DNA of 64,000 nucleotides from BACL27 sp947488385 (lineage in GTDB: Bacteria; Actinomycetota; Acidimicrobiia; Acidimicrobiales; Ilumatobacteraceae): contig CAXNMJ010000001.1 in NCBI GenBank assembly GCA_964203655.1, positions 310,001-374,000 on the forward strand. The letters are read 5' to 3'. The notes under the pieces are model-generated. The model ran no database searches, was not told the origin of the DNA, and saw nothing but the letters and a program-made list of their open reading frames with translations. This document shows, one piece after another, positions 37,562-46,502 of this stretch (position 1 is its first letter; every line of letters starts with the position of its first letter). A program made the translations under genes and the position numbers.

Positions 37562-38670
37562 GAATTTGTCGCCTCGTAAGCCAGTGCTAAATCTTTACCC
37601 GAGTTGGCAATCGAGAAATATTCTGCCCGAAGTTTTCCGGCTTTGACCAGCGCCTCTTTCTTGCTTGCCGCAACATCCAGCGCATTCGCCCAGATCTCAA
37701 CTTTGAGTGAAAGTACAAGACCAGCATCACCGACGATCTCCGGCAAAGCCGCACAGTCGCTGGCAATGACTGGCGTTCCAAGTTGCATTGCCTCAATGAC
37801 TGGTGCACCGAAACCTTCATACAAACTCGGAAAAACCAACGCCCGAGAAAGTTTGAGCAACCCGTCGCGATCATCATCAGCGACACGACCGATGCGCACG
37901 ACTCGATCATCTAGATTCAACCGCCGCACTTCGCGCATAAAGTCAACTTCGCTGCGACCTTGACCACCCGCACAGACCAAAACGAGGTTCTTGTCAACCC
38001 AATGAGACTTCATCAGTTGCAACAAAAACTTATGATTTTTGTGCGGATGAGTCACTGCAGGTAGAAAAATCACCTCTTTGTTTTCGAGTCGAAGCCTGCG
38101 GCGCAAATCTTGCTCGCTCGTGGCCGACTTACCGAGTTGATCGTCGATGCCGTGTCGCACAACATGCACTTTGCTCGGCGCAATTGCAAACTTCTCAATC
38201 AGTCTCTGGCGGACATATTCGCTTGGTGTAGTGACTATTGATGCTCTGACGAGCGACCTTGGCACTACTTTGCGCAAATACGTCAGTCGCAGGCGACTGA
38301 AATTTTCTGGAAATGAAAGATATTGCACGTCATGAACTGTCAGAACGGTCGACTTTCCGGCAAAGCGTGGCATCGTGCCACCGCCGTGATGAACTACGTC
38401 AAATTTGCGTACTTTGAAAGCAAGCCAAGTCTGCTCAAGAAGAATTCTCAACGCACGCGCGCCACCATGTTTGGGAGCTTCGATGTATTCGTAAATTGCT
38501 GCAAGTTCGGGGTGATTTTTGCCGAAACCAGGTTGAACAAACAACGTCACCGCGAAGTTTTGTTGATTGCACATCTTTAATCCCAGTAGTTGTCGAATCA
38601 AATATTCTTGCGACCCGCCGACTTGCCCGCTACGCAACCAAAGCAAGTTCACACCGACTTTCAAAGTCAC
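37558..38670 (-). CDS. GT4-family glycosyltransferase
   Basis: A 370-residue GT-B enzyme. VGVNLLWLRSGQVGGSQEYL is the N-terminal glycine-rich turn; VLTVHDVQYLSFPENFSRLR follows; VVRHGIDDQLGK opens the donor domain; and LVFPSLYEGFGAPVIEAMQL carries the E-x7-E signature of GT4 retaining transferases. It overlaps the next upstream gene (4 nt) and the downstream gene (4 nt). Mannosyl- and rhamnosyltransferases look like this; the actual sugar is unknown. Confidence 0.9.
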   Translation of the reverse strand: MTLKVGVNLLWLRSGQVGGSQEYLIRQLLGLKMCNQQNFAVTLFVQPGFGKNHPELAAIYEYIEAPKHGGARALRILLEQTWLAFKVRKFDVVHHGGGTMPRFAGKSTVLTVHDVQYLSFPENFSRLRLTYLRKVVPRSLVRASIVTTPSEYVRQRLIEKFAIAPSKVHVVRHGIDDQLGKSATSEQDLRRRLRLENKEVIFLPAVTHPHKNHKFLLQLMKSHWVDKNLVLVCAGGQGRSEVDFMREVRRLNLDDRVVRIGRVADDDRDGLLKLSRALVFPSLYEGFGAPVIEAMQLGTPVIASDCAALPEIVGDAGLVLSLKVEIWANALDVAASKKEALVKAGKLRAEYFSIANSGKDLALAYEATNS

Positions 38671-39755
38671 TGCACCACCCGCTCATAAACTTCGGCTGTT
38701 TTTTGTGCCGTGGCCTGCCAAGTCATTTCGCTGGCTCGCTTGCGACCCAATTGCGACAACTCGGCTTTGTGGTTTATCGCTTGAGTGATGCCGGCTGCAA
38801 TGCTTTCGATGTTCAGCGGGTCGACCAACACGGCGGCGTTACCAGACACTTCTTGTGTTGAAGAACCTTTGCTCGTCACGACTGGCGTGCCGTAACTCAT
38901 GGCTTCAAGAATTGGCAAACCAAAACCCTCCATCAAAGATGGATAACAAAGAACTTGTGCCCCGGCATAAATTGCCCCAAGATCACTGGGCTGAACAAAA
39001 CCGGCAAAGTGCACCCGCGTTTTGGTCTTGCTCGTCAAGTTTTCTGCTTCGGGCACATCGCCCCAACCAGTAGACCCAACAACAACAAGATCTGGCACCG
39101 AATCACCAAGAATTTCAAGTGCATCAATCAACTGGCTTAAATTTTTGCGCGGTTCGAGTGTGCCGACAAACAGCAAATACTCATCGGGCAATTTGTAGCG
39201 AGTCTTAACTTGATCTTGGCTGGTCATGACCATTGGGGCAACCACTCCGAGTGGAACATGTTCGAGTCGATCTCGAGAGAAACCGTATTCGGCGCAGTCT
39301 TCAAGTGTGGACTGAGACGAGCACAACAAAACATCGGCGCGCTCGAGCAGAATTTTGAGACTACGGCGAAACACCGAGTTGCCTCGTCGGCTAAAAAACT
39401 GTGGATACTTCAAAAAAGCAAGATCGTGAATCGTCGCCACCATTTTTGATTTGTTGGCAAACGGAATTATCGAAGTGCAATGCAATAGATCTACTTGACC
39501 TGTTGCCTGTTCTACTTTCGGAAAGCCAAATCGCATCGAAGACTCGTAAAGTGCCGCACCGCTCAAGAAAAGTTGCTCTACGTTGATTGGCGGCTGATAC
39601 GCATCTTGCGGCGCAACTTTGTGTCGGCCGGCAAAACCAATCAGCTGTATGTCGCGTCGCAAGTTTGGCAGCACGCGGGCGACTTCAATCGCTGCGGTCG
39701 CCGTACCTCCTGGTACGCGATGCCAGCACTGTTCCAAAGAGTAGGCCACACGCAT
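38667..39755 (-). CDS. GT4-family glycosyltransferase (mannosyltransferase-like)
   Basis: A 362-residue GT-B enzyme, first of the three coupled GT4 genes. Motifs: HRVPGGTATAAIEVARVLPN, MVATIHDLAFLKYPQFFSRR, LLFVGTLEPRKNLSQLIDAL (start of donor domain) and LCYPSLMEGFGLPILEAMSY (E-x7-E), followed by GTPVVTSKGSSTQEVSGNAA. The domain order and length match actinobacterial mannosyl/fucosyl GT4 enzymes. It is divergent from the GDP-fucose synthase gene with 93 nt between them. Confidence 0.9.
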   Translation of the reverse strand: MRVAYSLEQCWHRVPGGTATAAIEVARVLPNLRRDIQLIGFAGRHKVAPQDAYQPPINVEQLFLSGAALYESSMRFGFPKVEQATGQVDLLHCTSIIPFANKSKMVATIHDLAFLKYPQFFSRRGNSVFRRSLKILLERADVLLCSSQSTLEDCAEYGFSRDRLEHVPLGVVAPMVMTSQDQVKTRYKLPDEYLLFVGTLEPRKNLSQLIDALEILGDSVPDLVVVGSTGWGDVPEAENLTSKTKTRVHFAGFVQPSDLGAIYAGAQVLCYPSLMEGFGLPILEAMSYGTPVVTSKGSSTQEVSGNAAVLVDPLNIESIAAGITQAINHKAELSQLGRKRASEMTWQATAQKTAEVYERVVQ

Positions 39756-39848
39756 TCCTTCTATTCTGCCCGCGTTGGCTTGATAATTGGCGCAAAGCCC
39801 TTACGGCTAAAGACAACAGGCTTTGGGTCGTACGATGTGAGTAGCCAT

Positions 39849-40868
39849 ATGAACGAAAAATCTTCGTCGACTACATCTTCGACTTCGTCGACTACATCTT
39901 GGACTTCGTCCAATACATTTTGGAAAAATCGCAAAGTTCTTGTCACCGGAGGCAACGGCTTTTTAGGTCGCAACGTTGTTGATGCGTTTAGTTCGGCTGG
40001 CGCAAACGTAATTGCCCCGACACACAAGCAAGCCGACTTAACCGTGCCAGGAGTCGCCCTAGATCTGTTTCAAAAACACAAGCCGAGCCACGTTGTGCAC
40101 CTTGCTGCTCGGGTTGGTGGCATTGGTTATAACCAAGTTGCACCTGCACCGCTTTACCTTGACAACTTGATGATGGGTACGCACACGATTGAAGCAGCCC
40201 GAGTTGCCGGAGTTGAAAAAACAATTCTGCTCGGCACGGTTTGTAGTTATCCGAAATTTACGCCAGTTCCGTTTCGCGAAGAAGCAATTTGGGACGGTTA
40301 CCCCGAAGAGACGAATGCCCCCTATGGGATCGCAAAAAAAGCATTGCTGATTCATGCCCAAGTAAACGCCCAACAGTACGGACAAAAGTTTGCTTTCTTG
40401 ATTCCGACAAATTTGTTCGGACCTGGCGACAAATTTCATCCTGACGTATCTCATGTGATTCCGGCTTTGATCAAAAAATGTGTCGAAGCCAAAGAACAAA
40501 AACTAGACAAGATCGCTGTCTGGGGAACCGGATCAGCAAGTCGCGACTATTTATATGTGAAAGATGCGGCTCGTGCAATTTTGTTAGCCAGCGAACTTCA
40601 CGACTCAACCGAGCCACTAAACCTTGGCAACAACCGAGAGATCACAATTCGCGAAACCGCCGAGACGATCGCGCGAATCGTCGGCTTTGCCGGAGAACTT
40701 GTCTGGGATTCTTCACGCCCTGATGGCCAACCTCGTCGCCGAGTAGACGCATCACGCGCTGAACGCGAATTGGGATGGCATGCAACGACTGATTTCGAAA
40801 ACGGGCTGCATGAAACAGTGAACTGGTTTCTTGCGAATCGTCAAGAAGCACTAACACTCTCTTCATAG
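39849..40868 (+). CDS. fcl: GDP-L-fucose synthase
   Basis: SDR epimerase-reductase that makes GDP-L-fucose from GDP-4-keto-6-deoxymannose; 339 residues from ATG 39849. Signatures: VLVTGGNGFLGRNVVDAFSS, HLAARVGGIGYNQVAPAPLY, LLGTVCSYPKFTPVPFREEA, NAPYGIAKKALLIHAQVNAQ (Tyr/Lys) and FGPGDKFHPDVSHVIPALIK. Normal members start almost directly with the nucleotide loop. This one carries about 25 extra Ser/Thr/Trp-rich residues encoded by a 21-bp tandem repeat. The frame is open upstream of ATG 39849 as well (to 39495), but that part overlaps the divergent GT4 gene and has no similarity. It is followed after 4 nt by the rhomboid gene. Confidence 0.93.
   Translation: MNEKSSSTTSSTSSTTSWTSSNTFWKNRKVLVTGGNGFLGRNVVDAFSSAGANVIAPTHKQADLTVPGVALDLFQKHKPSHVVHLAARVGGIGYNQVAPAPLYLDNLMMGTHTIEAARVAGVEKTILLGTVCSYPKFTPVPFREEAIWDGYPEETNAPYGIAKKALLIHAQVNAQQYGQKFAFLIPTNLFGPGDKFHPDVSHVIPALIKKCVEAKEQKLDKIAVWGTGSASRDYLYVKDAARAILLASELHDSTEPLNLGNNREITIRETAETIARIVGFAGELVWDSSRPDGQPRRRVDASRAERELGWHATTDFENGLHETVNWFLANRQEALTLSS
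39864..39926. repeat. 21-bp tandem repeat inside fcl
   Basis: Two nearly identical 21-bp units (39864-39884 and 39885-39905, beginning tcgtcgactacatct, one mismatch) and a degenerate third (39906-39926). They encode the Ser/Thr-rich N-terminal tail of GDP-fucose synthase. Because 21 is a multiple of 3, unit loss or gain keeps the frame. Confidence 0.85.
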
Positions 40869-40872
40869 TCAA

Positions 40873-41608
40873 GTGACGTTTCCCCCACCACAAGTTCCGC
40901 CGCCGTTACCGCCGTTACCAAGAGCCGCACAGTCGGCACCAAGAAAACCCACGAGCACGTCGAAATAATTATCGTCAACCAGCAAGTAAGACGACCGTTA
41001 CAAACGCGGTCATCTCGATCAATGTTGGTCTTTACTTGTGGATGTCGCTTTCGGGGTTCGACAAGACGTCAATCAATTTTGTTATTTCACGTCAGTTTCT
41101 AGAACAGGGCGACTGGTACCGGCTGCTCAGTTGTGGCTTTGTCCACTTTGGTGTCTTTCACTTAGCGATGAACATGTTGTTGGCATATCAACTCGGCCAA
41201 ATGTACGAAGAGAAAATTGGTTCATTGCGCTTTGGTCTGCTTTATTTCACTTCGCTGTTGGGCGGTTCAGTGGGCGCTTTGATCCTGAGCCCAGAGGCAA
41301 TAACCGGTGGTGCATCTGGCGCCGTTTTTGGTCTGATGGCTGCCTCATTTTTTGGCATGCGCCAACAAGGAATCAATCCGCTTCAAACAGGTCTGGGTCT
41401 GACTTTTGTTTTGAACATTGTGATCACCCTGGCGATACCGGGCATCTCGATTGGCGGGCACTTTGGTGGAGCCGCAATAGGTGCGCTCTGTGGGCTTTTT
41501 GTTTTGACTCCAACCAAACGCTCTTTGCCAAAATTTGTTGAGATCGGGGCGCCAGTCATAATTTCTATTGCGTTAATTCTTGTGGCGGTAAATTTCGTAA
41601 ACGCGTAA
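40873..41608 (+). CDS. Rhomboid family intramembrane serine protease (frame break near 40945)
   Basis: About 244 residues from GTG 40873 if one +1 break is bridged. The first frame gives a proline-rich tail (TFPPPQVPPPLPPLPRAAQS) and stops at 40968. The second frame, open through the same region, gives NNYRQPASKTTVTNAVISIN, the first membrane segment, then WYRLLSCGFVHFGVFHLAMN, GGASGAVFGLMAASFFGM (catalytic Ser in GxSG) and SIGGHFGGAAIGALCG (catalytic His). An extra A in the AAAA run at 40944-40947 would explain it. Without bridging, only a TTG at 41036 inside the first membrane segment could start the protein. It follows fcl by 4 nt. Confidence 0.83.
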
Positions 41609-41663
41609 CACCCTTTAGTTACTCTCGGCGAACGTATTTAACAAACGAACGAAACGAGATTTA

Positions 41664-42063
41664 ATGCTTCATACAATTACGCCACCAATCGATGTGCCAC
41701 GCGCGCAACTTGACCCAATCACAACACTGGCAGAAAAACTCAGTGTGTTTGCGCTTGCAATTTCGCGACCACTTCGCAACGAGACGGTCGTTTTATGCAC
41801 CGATCACCAACAGCGTGGCGTTGGCATTTTTATATTTGATTCCAAACTCAAACTGACTCAGATCATCGACCGAATAATTGGGGCGGCAATAAATGTTGAT
41901 GCGACAACATCAATCTCAATTCTCTCCTCACGCGGTGGCGTGCGGTCAGCAAAATGCAGATTCAGCACAGTTTTCTATGGCAAAAAATCGATGCCAAGAT
42001 GCGGGGCTTGTTTTAACTGACTGGTTGCTCGTCGGTCATGGCGACGTTCACGTTCTTAATTAA
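41664..42063 (+). CDS. Conserved hypothetical protein (probable frame break near 41970)
   Basis: The first frame (ATG 41664) encodes a globular start, ISRPLRNETVVLCTDHQQRG and VGIFIFDSKLKLTQIIDRI, and stops at 42020 after a Cys-rich end. The next frame continues with AGLVLTDWLLVGHGDVHVLN to a TAA at 42061-42063, which looks like a real C-terminus and gives about 132 residues. A +1 break fits the pattern of the window. I do not recognise the family with confidence. The stop overlaps the stop of the convergent FmdB-like gene. Confidence 0.5.
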
Positions 42064-42287
42064 CTGTGACAGCCGCAGCCAGTGCCACACCCACCCATTT
42101 TTGGTGCGGGCATTGTTGGCGCTGACGCAGAACTGCTCGCACCACCCACAGAAGCAAAAACCGAAAGAAGACGCACTGCGTTTTCATGACCTTGCGGGCA
42201 TTTGGCTGGTTCGTTTGCTTGGGCCATTGAACGACGCTCTTCAAATGTTTGATCGCATGTTTTGCAGCGAAACTCATACATCGGCAT
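42060..42287 (-). CDS. FmdB-family zinc-ribbon protein
   Basis: A 75-residue protein with the FmdB regulatory-type zinc ribbon: MPMYEFRCKTCDQTFEERRS, then a second pair replaced by AKCPQGHENAVRLLS (C and H). A low-complexity Ala/Ser linker leads to GGCGTGCGCHS, a Cys-rich end that may bind metal. Found widely in actinomycetes; the function is unproven. It is divergent from the DUF3039 gene. Confidence 0.88.
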   Translation of the reverse strand: MPMYEFRCKTCDQTFEERRSMAQANEPAKCPQGHENAVRLLSVFASVGGASSSASAPTMPAPKMGGCGTGCGCHS

Positions 42288-42378
42288 AAATATCAGTCTA
42301 GATGCGAACTACCAAACGGTCTAGCTTGATTCGAAAACGCTGAATCTAAAAGCATCTTTGCTTATGGTTTAATTAAGC

Positions 42379-42684
42379 GTGTTCTCTGTGCAGTCCTCGA
42401 CAATTGAAACTGCACCAAGCACGACAGTTGACCGCCAAACTGAGCATGTTTTACAGACCGGCAAGCCACTAGTGGCACATATCGTCAAGACCGAAAAAGA
42501 TGAATCTGCCGCCGCCAAAGTTTTAGAGGCACGAATCAATGGCACACCACTCGAAGCGCTTTGTGGCCATGTTTGGGTACCTTCACGCGACCCGAAACAA
42601 CTGCCAATGTGCCAAGCCTGTAAAGAGATCTATGAGATGTACCGCGAATTCAACGACGGACTCAACGAACAGCCGAGCGAGTAA
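42379..42684 (+). CDS. DUF3039 family protein
   Basis: A 101-residue protein from GTG 42379. The conserved core is ARINGTPLEALCGHVWVPSR, then DPKQLPMCQACKEIYEMYRE, with three cysteines that could bind zinc. DUF3039 is a conserved actinobacterial family of unknown function. The stop TAA directly abuts the GTG of the LysE-type gene, so the two are co-translated. Confidence 0.85.
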   Translation: MFSVQSSTIETAPSTTVDRQTEHVLQTGKPLVAHIVKTEKDESAAAKVLEARINGTPLEALCGHVWVPSRDPKQLPMCQACKEIYEMYREFNDGLNEQPSE

Positions 42685-43311
42685 GTGCCCGATCTAAATT
42701 CTCTGATTTCTTTTGCTGTCGCGTCGGTGGCACTACTTGTAATTCCTGGACCGGCGGTCATTTATATCGTCAACCGAAGTGTTGCTGATGGTCGACAAAT
42801 CGGACTTGCCGCAGTTGTCGGACTTGAACTTGGCACATTCATGCATGTCTTGGCGGCAACTGTTGGTCTTTCAGCGATCTTGGCGACAAGCGAAAATGCA
42901 TTCAATGTCGTCAAATACCTTGGCGCTTCATATCTCATACTTATCGGCTTGCGCACTTTGACGCGCAAGCCCGAAGCGATAAGCACATCAGCTAGTTCGA
43001 TGACGCAATCGCAGGCTTTTCGCCAAGGTTTCATTATCAACATGTTGAATCCAAAAATTGCGTTGTTTTTTCTGTCATTCTTGCCGCAATTTATTGACCC
43101 GAATATCTCGTCAAACGCTCGGCAGTCACTAATTTTAGGATCAGTATTCGTGCTCTGCGGTTTTGTTATTGACGGTATTTATGCATTAACGGCAAGTTCG
43201 TTACGCGAAGTTCTCGTAAAGGGCAAAGCATTGCCGTTTATTCAGCAATATGTTGCTGGTGTCGTGTTTGTTTTACTCGGTGTCGCGGCTGCTTTAGCGA
43301 AAGTTTCTTGA
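42685..43311 (+). CDS. LysE/RhtB-family translocator
   Basis: A 208-residue amino-acid exporter family protein, starting at GTG 42685 with no gap after DUF3039. Six hydrophobic segments; the family signature region is ALLVIPGPAVIYIVNRSVAD near residue 17, with GRQIGLAAVVGLELGTFMHV, YLGASYLILIGLRTL and QGFIINMLNPKIALFFLSFL. Substrates in the family are basic or neutral amino acids such as homoserine, threonine and lysine; this one is unassigned. It is convergent with dnaE2 and overlaps its end by 18 nt. Confidence 0.87.
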   Translation: MPDLNSLISFAVASVALLVIPGPAVIYIVNRSVADGRQIGLAAVVGLELGTFMHVLAATVGLSAILATSENAFNVVKYLGASYLILIGLRTLTRKPEAISTSASSMTQSQAFRQGFIINMLNPKIALFFLSFLPQFIDPNISSNARQSLILGSVFVLCGFVIDGIYALTASSLREVLVKGKALPFIQQYVAGVVFVLLGVAAALAKVS

Positions 43312-46300
43312 ACCAACACCACGGGCATTAATTTTTAACTCGCTTAAGTGATCGGCGATGATGTTCACCACGCCTTGCGAAGATTCAATTTTGCCGCGCA
43401 CAAGCAATGCTGAAGCATTCATTGCAACATAGCGAAAACGTTTAAAGCAACCCTGCGAGACAATGACGTTGATCAAGCCTGTTTCGTCTTCGAGGCTGAA
43501 AAACGTAACACCGCGCGAAGTAGACGGCCGTTGGCGATGCGTGATTACTCCGCCCACAAATATTCGAGAGCCACTTTCGACTTTTGGCAGTTCATTTGCC
43601 GTGATCACACCAAGTTTGCTTAACTGACTGCGCACAAATTGAGTCGGATGACCATCTATTGAGATGCCAGTTGACCAAAGATCACAAATTGATTGCTCGA
43701 CTGGTTGCATACCCGGCAGTTGTGGCGAATCGCTGCCGGTAGTCACACCCATTAGTCGATCTGGTCGACTTTGAATCACCGCACCTGCAGACCAAAGTGC
43801 ATCACGACGCGAAATTTCAAAACACTGCGTATACGCCCCGGATGTTGCCAGTGTTTCAATTTGTGTCAAGTTAAGTTGCGGCACTCGACGAACTAGATCT
43901 TCCATGCTTGTAAAAGGTCTTGCTGCTGCAATTGCTTTTGCAAGTTCATCGCCAATGCCCCGCACGCTAGAAATGCCGAGTCGAAGCGCGAACCCACCAG
44001 CAGACTCGGTGTGTGGCTCTAGAGTCGCGCCGGCTGTTGATGCGTTTATGTCTGGGCTCAACACGACTACCCCGTGTCGACGCGCGTCTTGCACAAGTGA
44101 GTGCGGCGACCAAAACCCCATCGGCTGGGCGTTCAATAGCGCCGCGTAAAACGCTGTTGGCTCGTGATATTTGATCCAAGAAGAGGCGTAGACGAGATAG
44201 GCGAACGAAACTGAATGACTCTCAGGAAAGCCATAATTTGAAAACGCTTGCATCTTTTCAAAAATTTCGTCAGCCACGGCGCCGACGATTTTGTTTTGCG
44301 CCATGCCGTCGTACAGACGCTGACGCAGTTTTTGCATGCGCATCTGCGAACGCTTTGAACCCATAGCTTGGCGCAACTCGTCGGCTTGAGTGGGAGTAAA
44401 GCCGGCGATATCGATTGCCATCTGCATCAACTGTTCTTGAAATAACGGCACACCCAAGGTTTTACCCAAACTATTTTCTAATAATGGATGCAAATACGTG
44501 ACTGGCTCTTGGCCATTGCGACGACGAATATATGGGTGAACCGAGCCACCTTGAATTGGACCTGGGCGAATTAGCGCTACTTCAACAACCAAGTCGTAAA
44601 ACCGACGCGGCTTGAGCCTTGGCAGCGTCGCCATTTGAGCGCGAGACTCAATTTGAAAAACGCCGACGGTGTCGGCGCGACAGAGCATCGAATAAACCTC
44701 GTCTTCTTGAGGAATTGTGGCCAGATCAATTTGCTTGCCGCGAAATTCGGCGATGAAATCTACGGCGTTGTGCAATGCCGAAAGCATGCCTAGTCCGAGT
44801 AAATCAAATTTGACCAAGCCGATAGCGGCGCAATCGTCTTTGTCCCACTGCAAGACGCTGCGGTCTTTCATACGTGCCCACTCGACCGGACAAACTTCGC
44901 TTACTGGACGATCGCAGATCACCATGCCGCCAGAGTGCACGCCGAGATGTCGTGGTGCATCTAAAACTTGGCGCGCGAGATCTACGACCTGTGCGGGTAT
45001 TTCGTGCTCGGTGTTTTCAGAGTTCGCAAGCGAACCAAACATGCCAACTTGCTTGCTCCATGCGTCTTGTTGACCAGGCGCAAAACCCAATGCCCGAGCC
45101 ATATCGCGAACTGCAGAACGAGATCGATACGTGATTACGTTGGCAACCTGAGCGGCATGATGGCGGTCGTAGCGATTGAAAACATATTGAATAACTTCTT
45201 CGCGCCGACCGCTCTCAATGTCAATATCAATGTCAGGGGGCCCGTCGCGTTCTGTCGAAAGAAAACGCTCAAACAATAAGCCAAGCGAAACAGCGTCGGC
45301 TTTGGTTACATCCAAAGCAAAACACACTGCACTGTTGGCTGCACTACCACGGCCCTGACAAAAAATGTTTGAGCGCTGACAGAACTGCACGATGTCCCAG
45401 ACGACTAAAAAATAACCGGCAAAACCAAGTCGCTCAATGACATCTAACTCGTGATCAATCGTCTTCCAAGCTCTTGCCCGTAATGAAAGATCTTCAAGAT
45501 TGTTTGAAGGTCGCGAGCCATAACGACGAGTCGCACCTTGTTCGGCCAGCAACCGCAAATATGAGATTTCATCTAGGCCGTCTGGGCAAACAAATGGCGG
45601 AAGTTTTGGTGCCACTAAAGACAAATCAAACGCCGAAGACTTGGCAATTTCGCTTGTCAGTTCAACAACCCCCGGATAGCGACCAAAGCGCCGAAGCTGC
45701 TCTTTGGCGCTACGGATGTATGCGCTTGGTGCTGCTGGTAAGTGAGCGTCAATCTCATCAAGACTTGTGCGCTGTCTGACTGCCGCTAGTGCAACAGCTA
45801 ATCGATGCTCACGCAGCGACGCATAGCTGACGTCATTGGTTGCGATGCACTGCACGTTGTTGCGCATTGCTATCTGCACGAGTGCATCATTGCGAGTCGA
45901 ATCAAGCGGGTCGCCATGATCGCATAGTTCGACCAACACGCGATGACGACCGAATTCACTGACTAGTTTTTGCAATCGACGCGATGCAACTTCTGGGCCG
46001 TGTTGTTCAAGTGCTTGATTGATGATGCCACCATTGGCGCCAGTGAGAACCCAGCATGTGTCGCTTAGCGACTCGGCGATTTTTGTCGTGCTGAAAACTG
46101 GCGCAGATTTTGAACCTGCGAATTGACCAAGTGTGATCGCATGCGAAAGTCGCGAATACCCCGATGGACCATCAGCAATTAAAACAATGTGCGCGTCAGT
46201 TTCACTATTAGAACTGTCAGAACTGTTTTTGTTTGAGCACGAGAGTTCTGCGCCAAACAAAGTCGGTAAACCAAATGTGCGAGAGGCTTGGGCGAACTTC

Positions 46301-46446
46301 ACAACGCCGTAAAGACCATTGCGATCTGTGAGTGCGAGCGCACTCAACTGGTTGTGAACTGCCGACTCAACAAGTTGTTCGGGGTGCGAAGCCCCGTATA
46401 AAAACGAGAAGTTTGACCGACAGTGCAGCTCGGCATACTCGACCAT
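43294..46446 (-). CDS. dnaE2: Error-prone DNA polymerase III alpha subunit DnaE2
   Basis: C-family polymerase for damage tolerance, 1,050 residues from ATG 46446 (MVEYAELHCRSNFSFLYGAS). An ATG seven codons upstream lies inside the SOS box and is rejected. The PHP domain opens the protein, GPPDIDIDIESGRREEVIQY has the catalytic aspartates, and SHSVSFAYLVYASSWIKYHE is typical. The OB fold near the C-terminus shows RIFVGGVITHRQRPSTSRGV and TFFSLEDETGLINVIV. Ends GVGSRNFR, shorter than replicative DnaE. With ImuA' and ImuB it forms the mycobacterial-type mutasome. An SOS box is 15-28 nt upstream of the start, and AAGG precedes the ATG. Confidence 0.95.
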   Translation of the reverse strand: MVEYAELHCRSNFSFLYGASHPEQLVESAVHNQLSALALTDRNGLYGVVKFAQASRTFGLPTLFGAELSCSNKNSSDSSNSETDAHIVLIADGPSGYSRLSHAITLGQFAGSKSAPVFSTTKIAESLSDTCWVLTGANGGIINQALEQHGPEVASRRLQKLVSEFGRHRVLVELCDHGDPLDSTRNDALVQIAMRNNVQCIATNDVSYASLREHRLAVALAAVRQRTSLDEIDAHLPAAPSAYIRSAKEQLRRFGRYPGVVELTSEIAKSSAFDLSLVAPKLPPFVCPDGLDEISYLRLLAEQGATRRYGSRPSNNLEDLSLRARAWKTIDHELDVIERLGFAGYFLVVWDIVQFCQRSNIFCQGRGSAANSAVCFALDVTKADAVSLGLLFERFLSTERDGPPDIDIDIESGRREEVIQYVFNRYDRHHAAQVANVITYRSRSAVRDMARALGFAPGQQDAWSKQVGMFGSLANSENTEHEIPAQVVDLARQVLDAPRHLGVHSGGMVICDRPVSEVCPVEWARMKDRSVLQWDKDDCAAIGLVKFDLLGLGMLSALHNAVDFIAEFRGKQIDLATIPQEDEVYSMLCRADTVGVFQIESRAQMATLPRLKPRRFYDLVVEVALIRPGPIQGGSVHPYIRRRNGQEPVTYLHPLLENSLGKTLGVPLFQEQLMQMAIDIAGFTPTQADELRQAMGSKRSQMRMQKLRQRLYDGMAQNKIVGAVADEIFEKMQAFSNYGFPESHSVSFAYLVYASSWIKYHEPTAFYAALLNAQPMGFWSPHSLVQDARRHGVVVLSPDINASTAGATLEPHTESAGGFALRLGISSVRGIGDELAKAIAAARPFTSMEDLVRRVPQLNLTQIETLATSGAYTQCFEISRRDALWSAGAVIQSRPDRLMGVTTGSDSPQLPGMQPVEQSICDLWSTGISIDGHPTQFVRSQLSKLGVITANELPKVESGSRIFVGGVITHRQRPSTSRGVTFFSLEDETGLINVIVSQGCFKRFRYVAMNASALLVRGKIESSQGVVNIIADHLSELKINARGVGSRNFR

Positions 46447-46460
46447 TCGCCTTAGCGTAG

Positions 46461-46474
46461 CGAACATATGTTCG
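46461..46474. promoter_or_regulatory. LexA (SOS) box of dnaE2
   Basis: CGAACATATGTTCG is a perfect palindrome that fits the actinobacterial/Gram-positive LexA consensus CGAAC-N4-GTTCG exactly. It lies just upstream of dnaE2 (start 46446), placing it in or near the promoter. The identical 14 bases occur before imuA'. Confidence 0.93.
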
Positions 46475-46502
46475 CTTATAACATTAGAGCCTGTTTTGCT
46501 GG

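Noticed and set aside
39495..39848. Upstream in-frame extension of the GDP-fucose synthase gene
   Set aside because: It overlaps the 5' part of the divergent GT4 gene, has no similarity to the family and reads as non-coding; ATG 39849 is the first sensible start.
46447..46467. Upstream ATG of dnaE2 at 46467
   Set aside because: It lies inside the LexA box, and the conserved PHP domain begins at the ATG at 46446 with its own ribosome-binding site.
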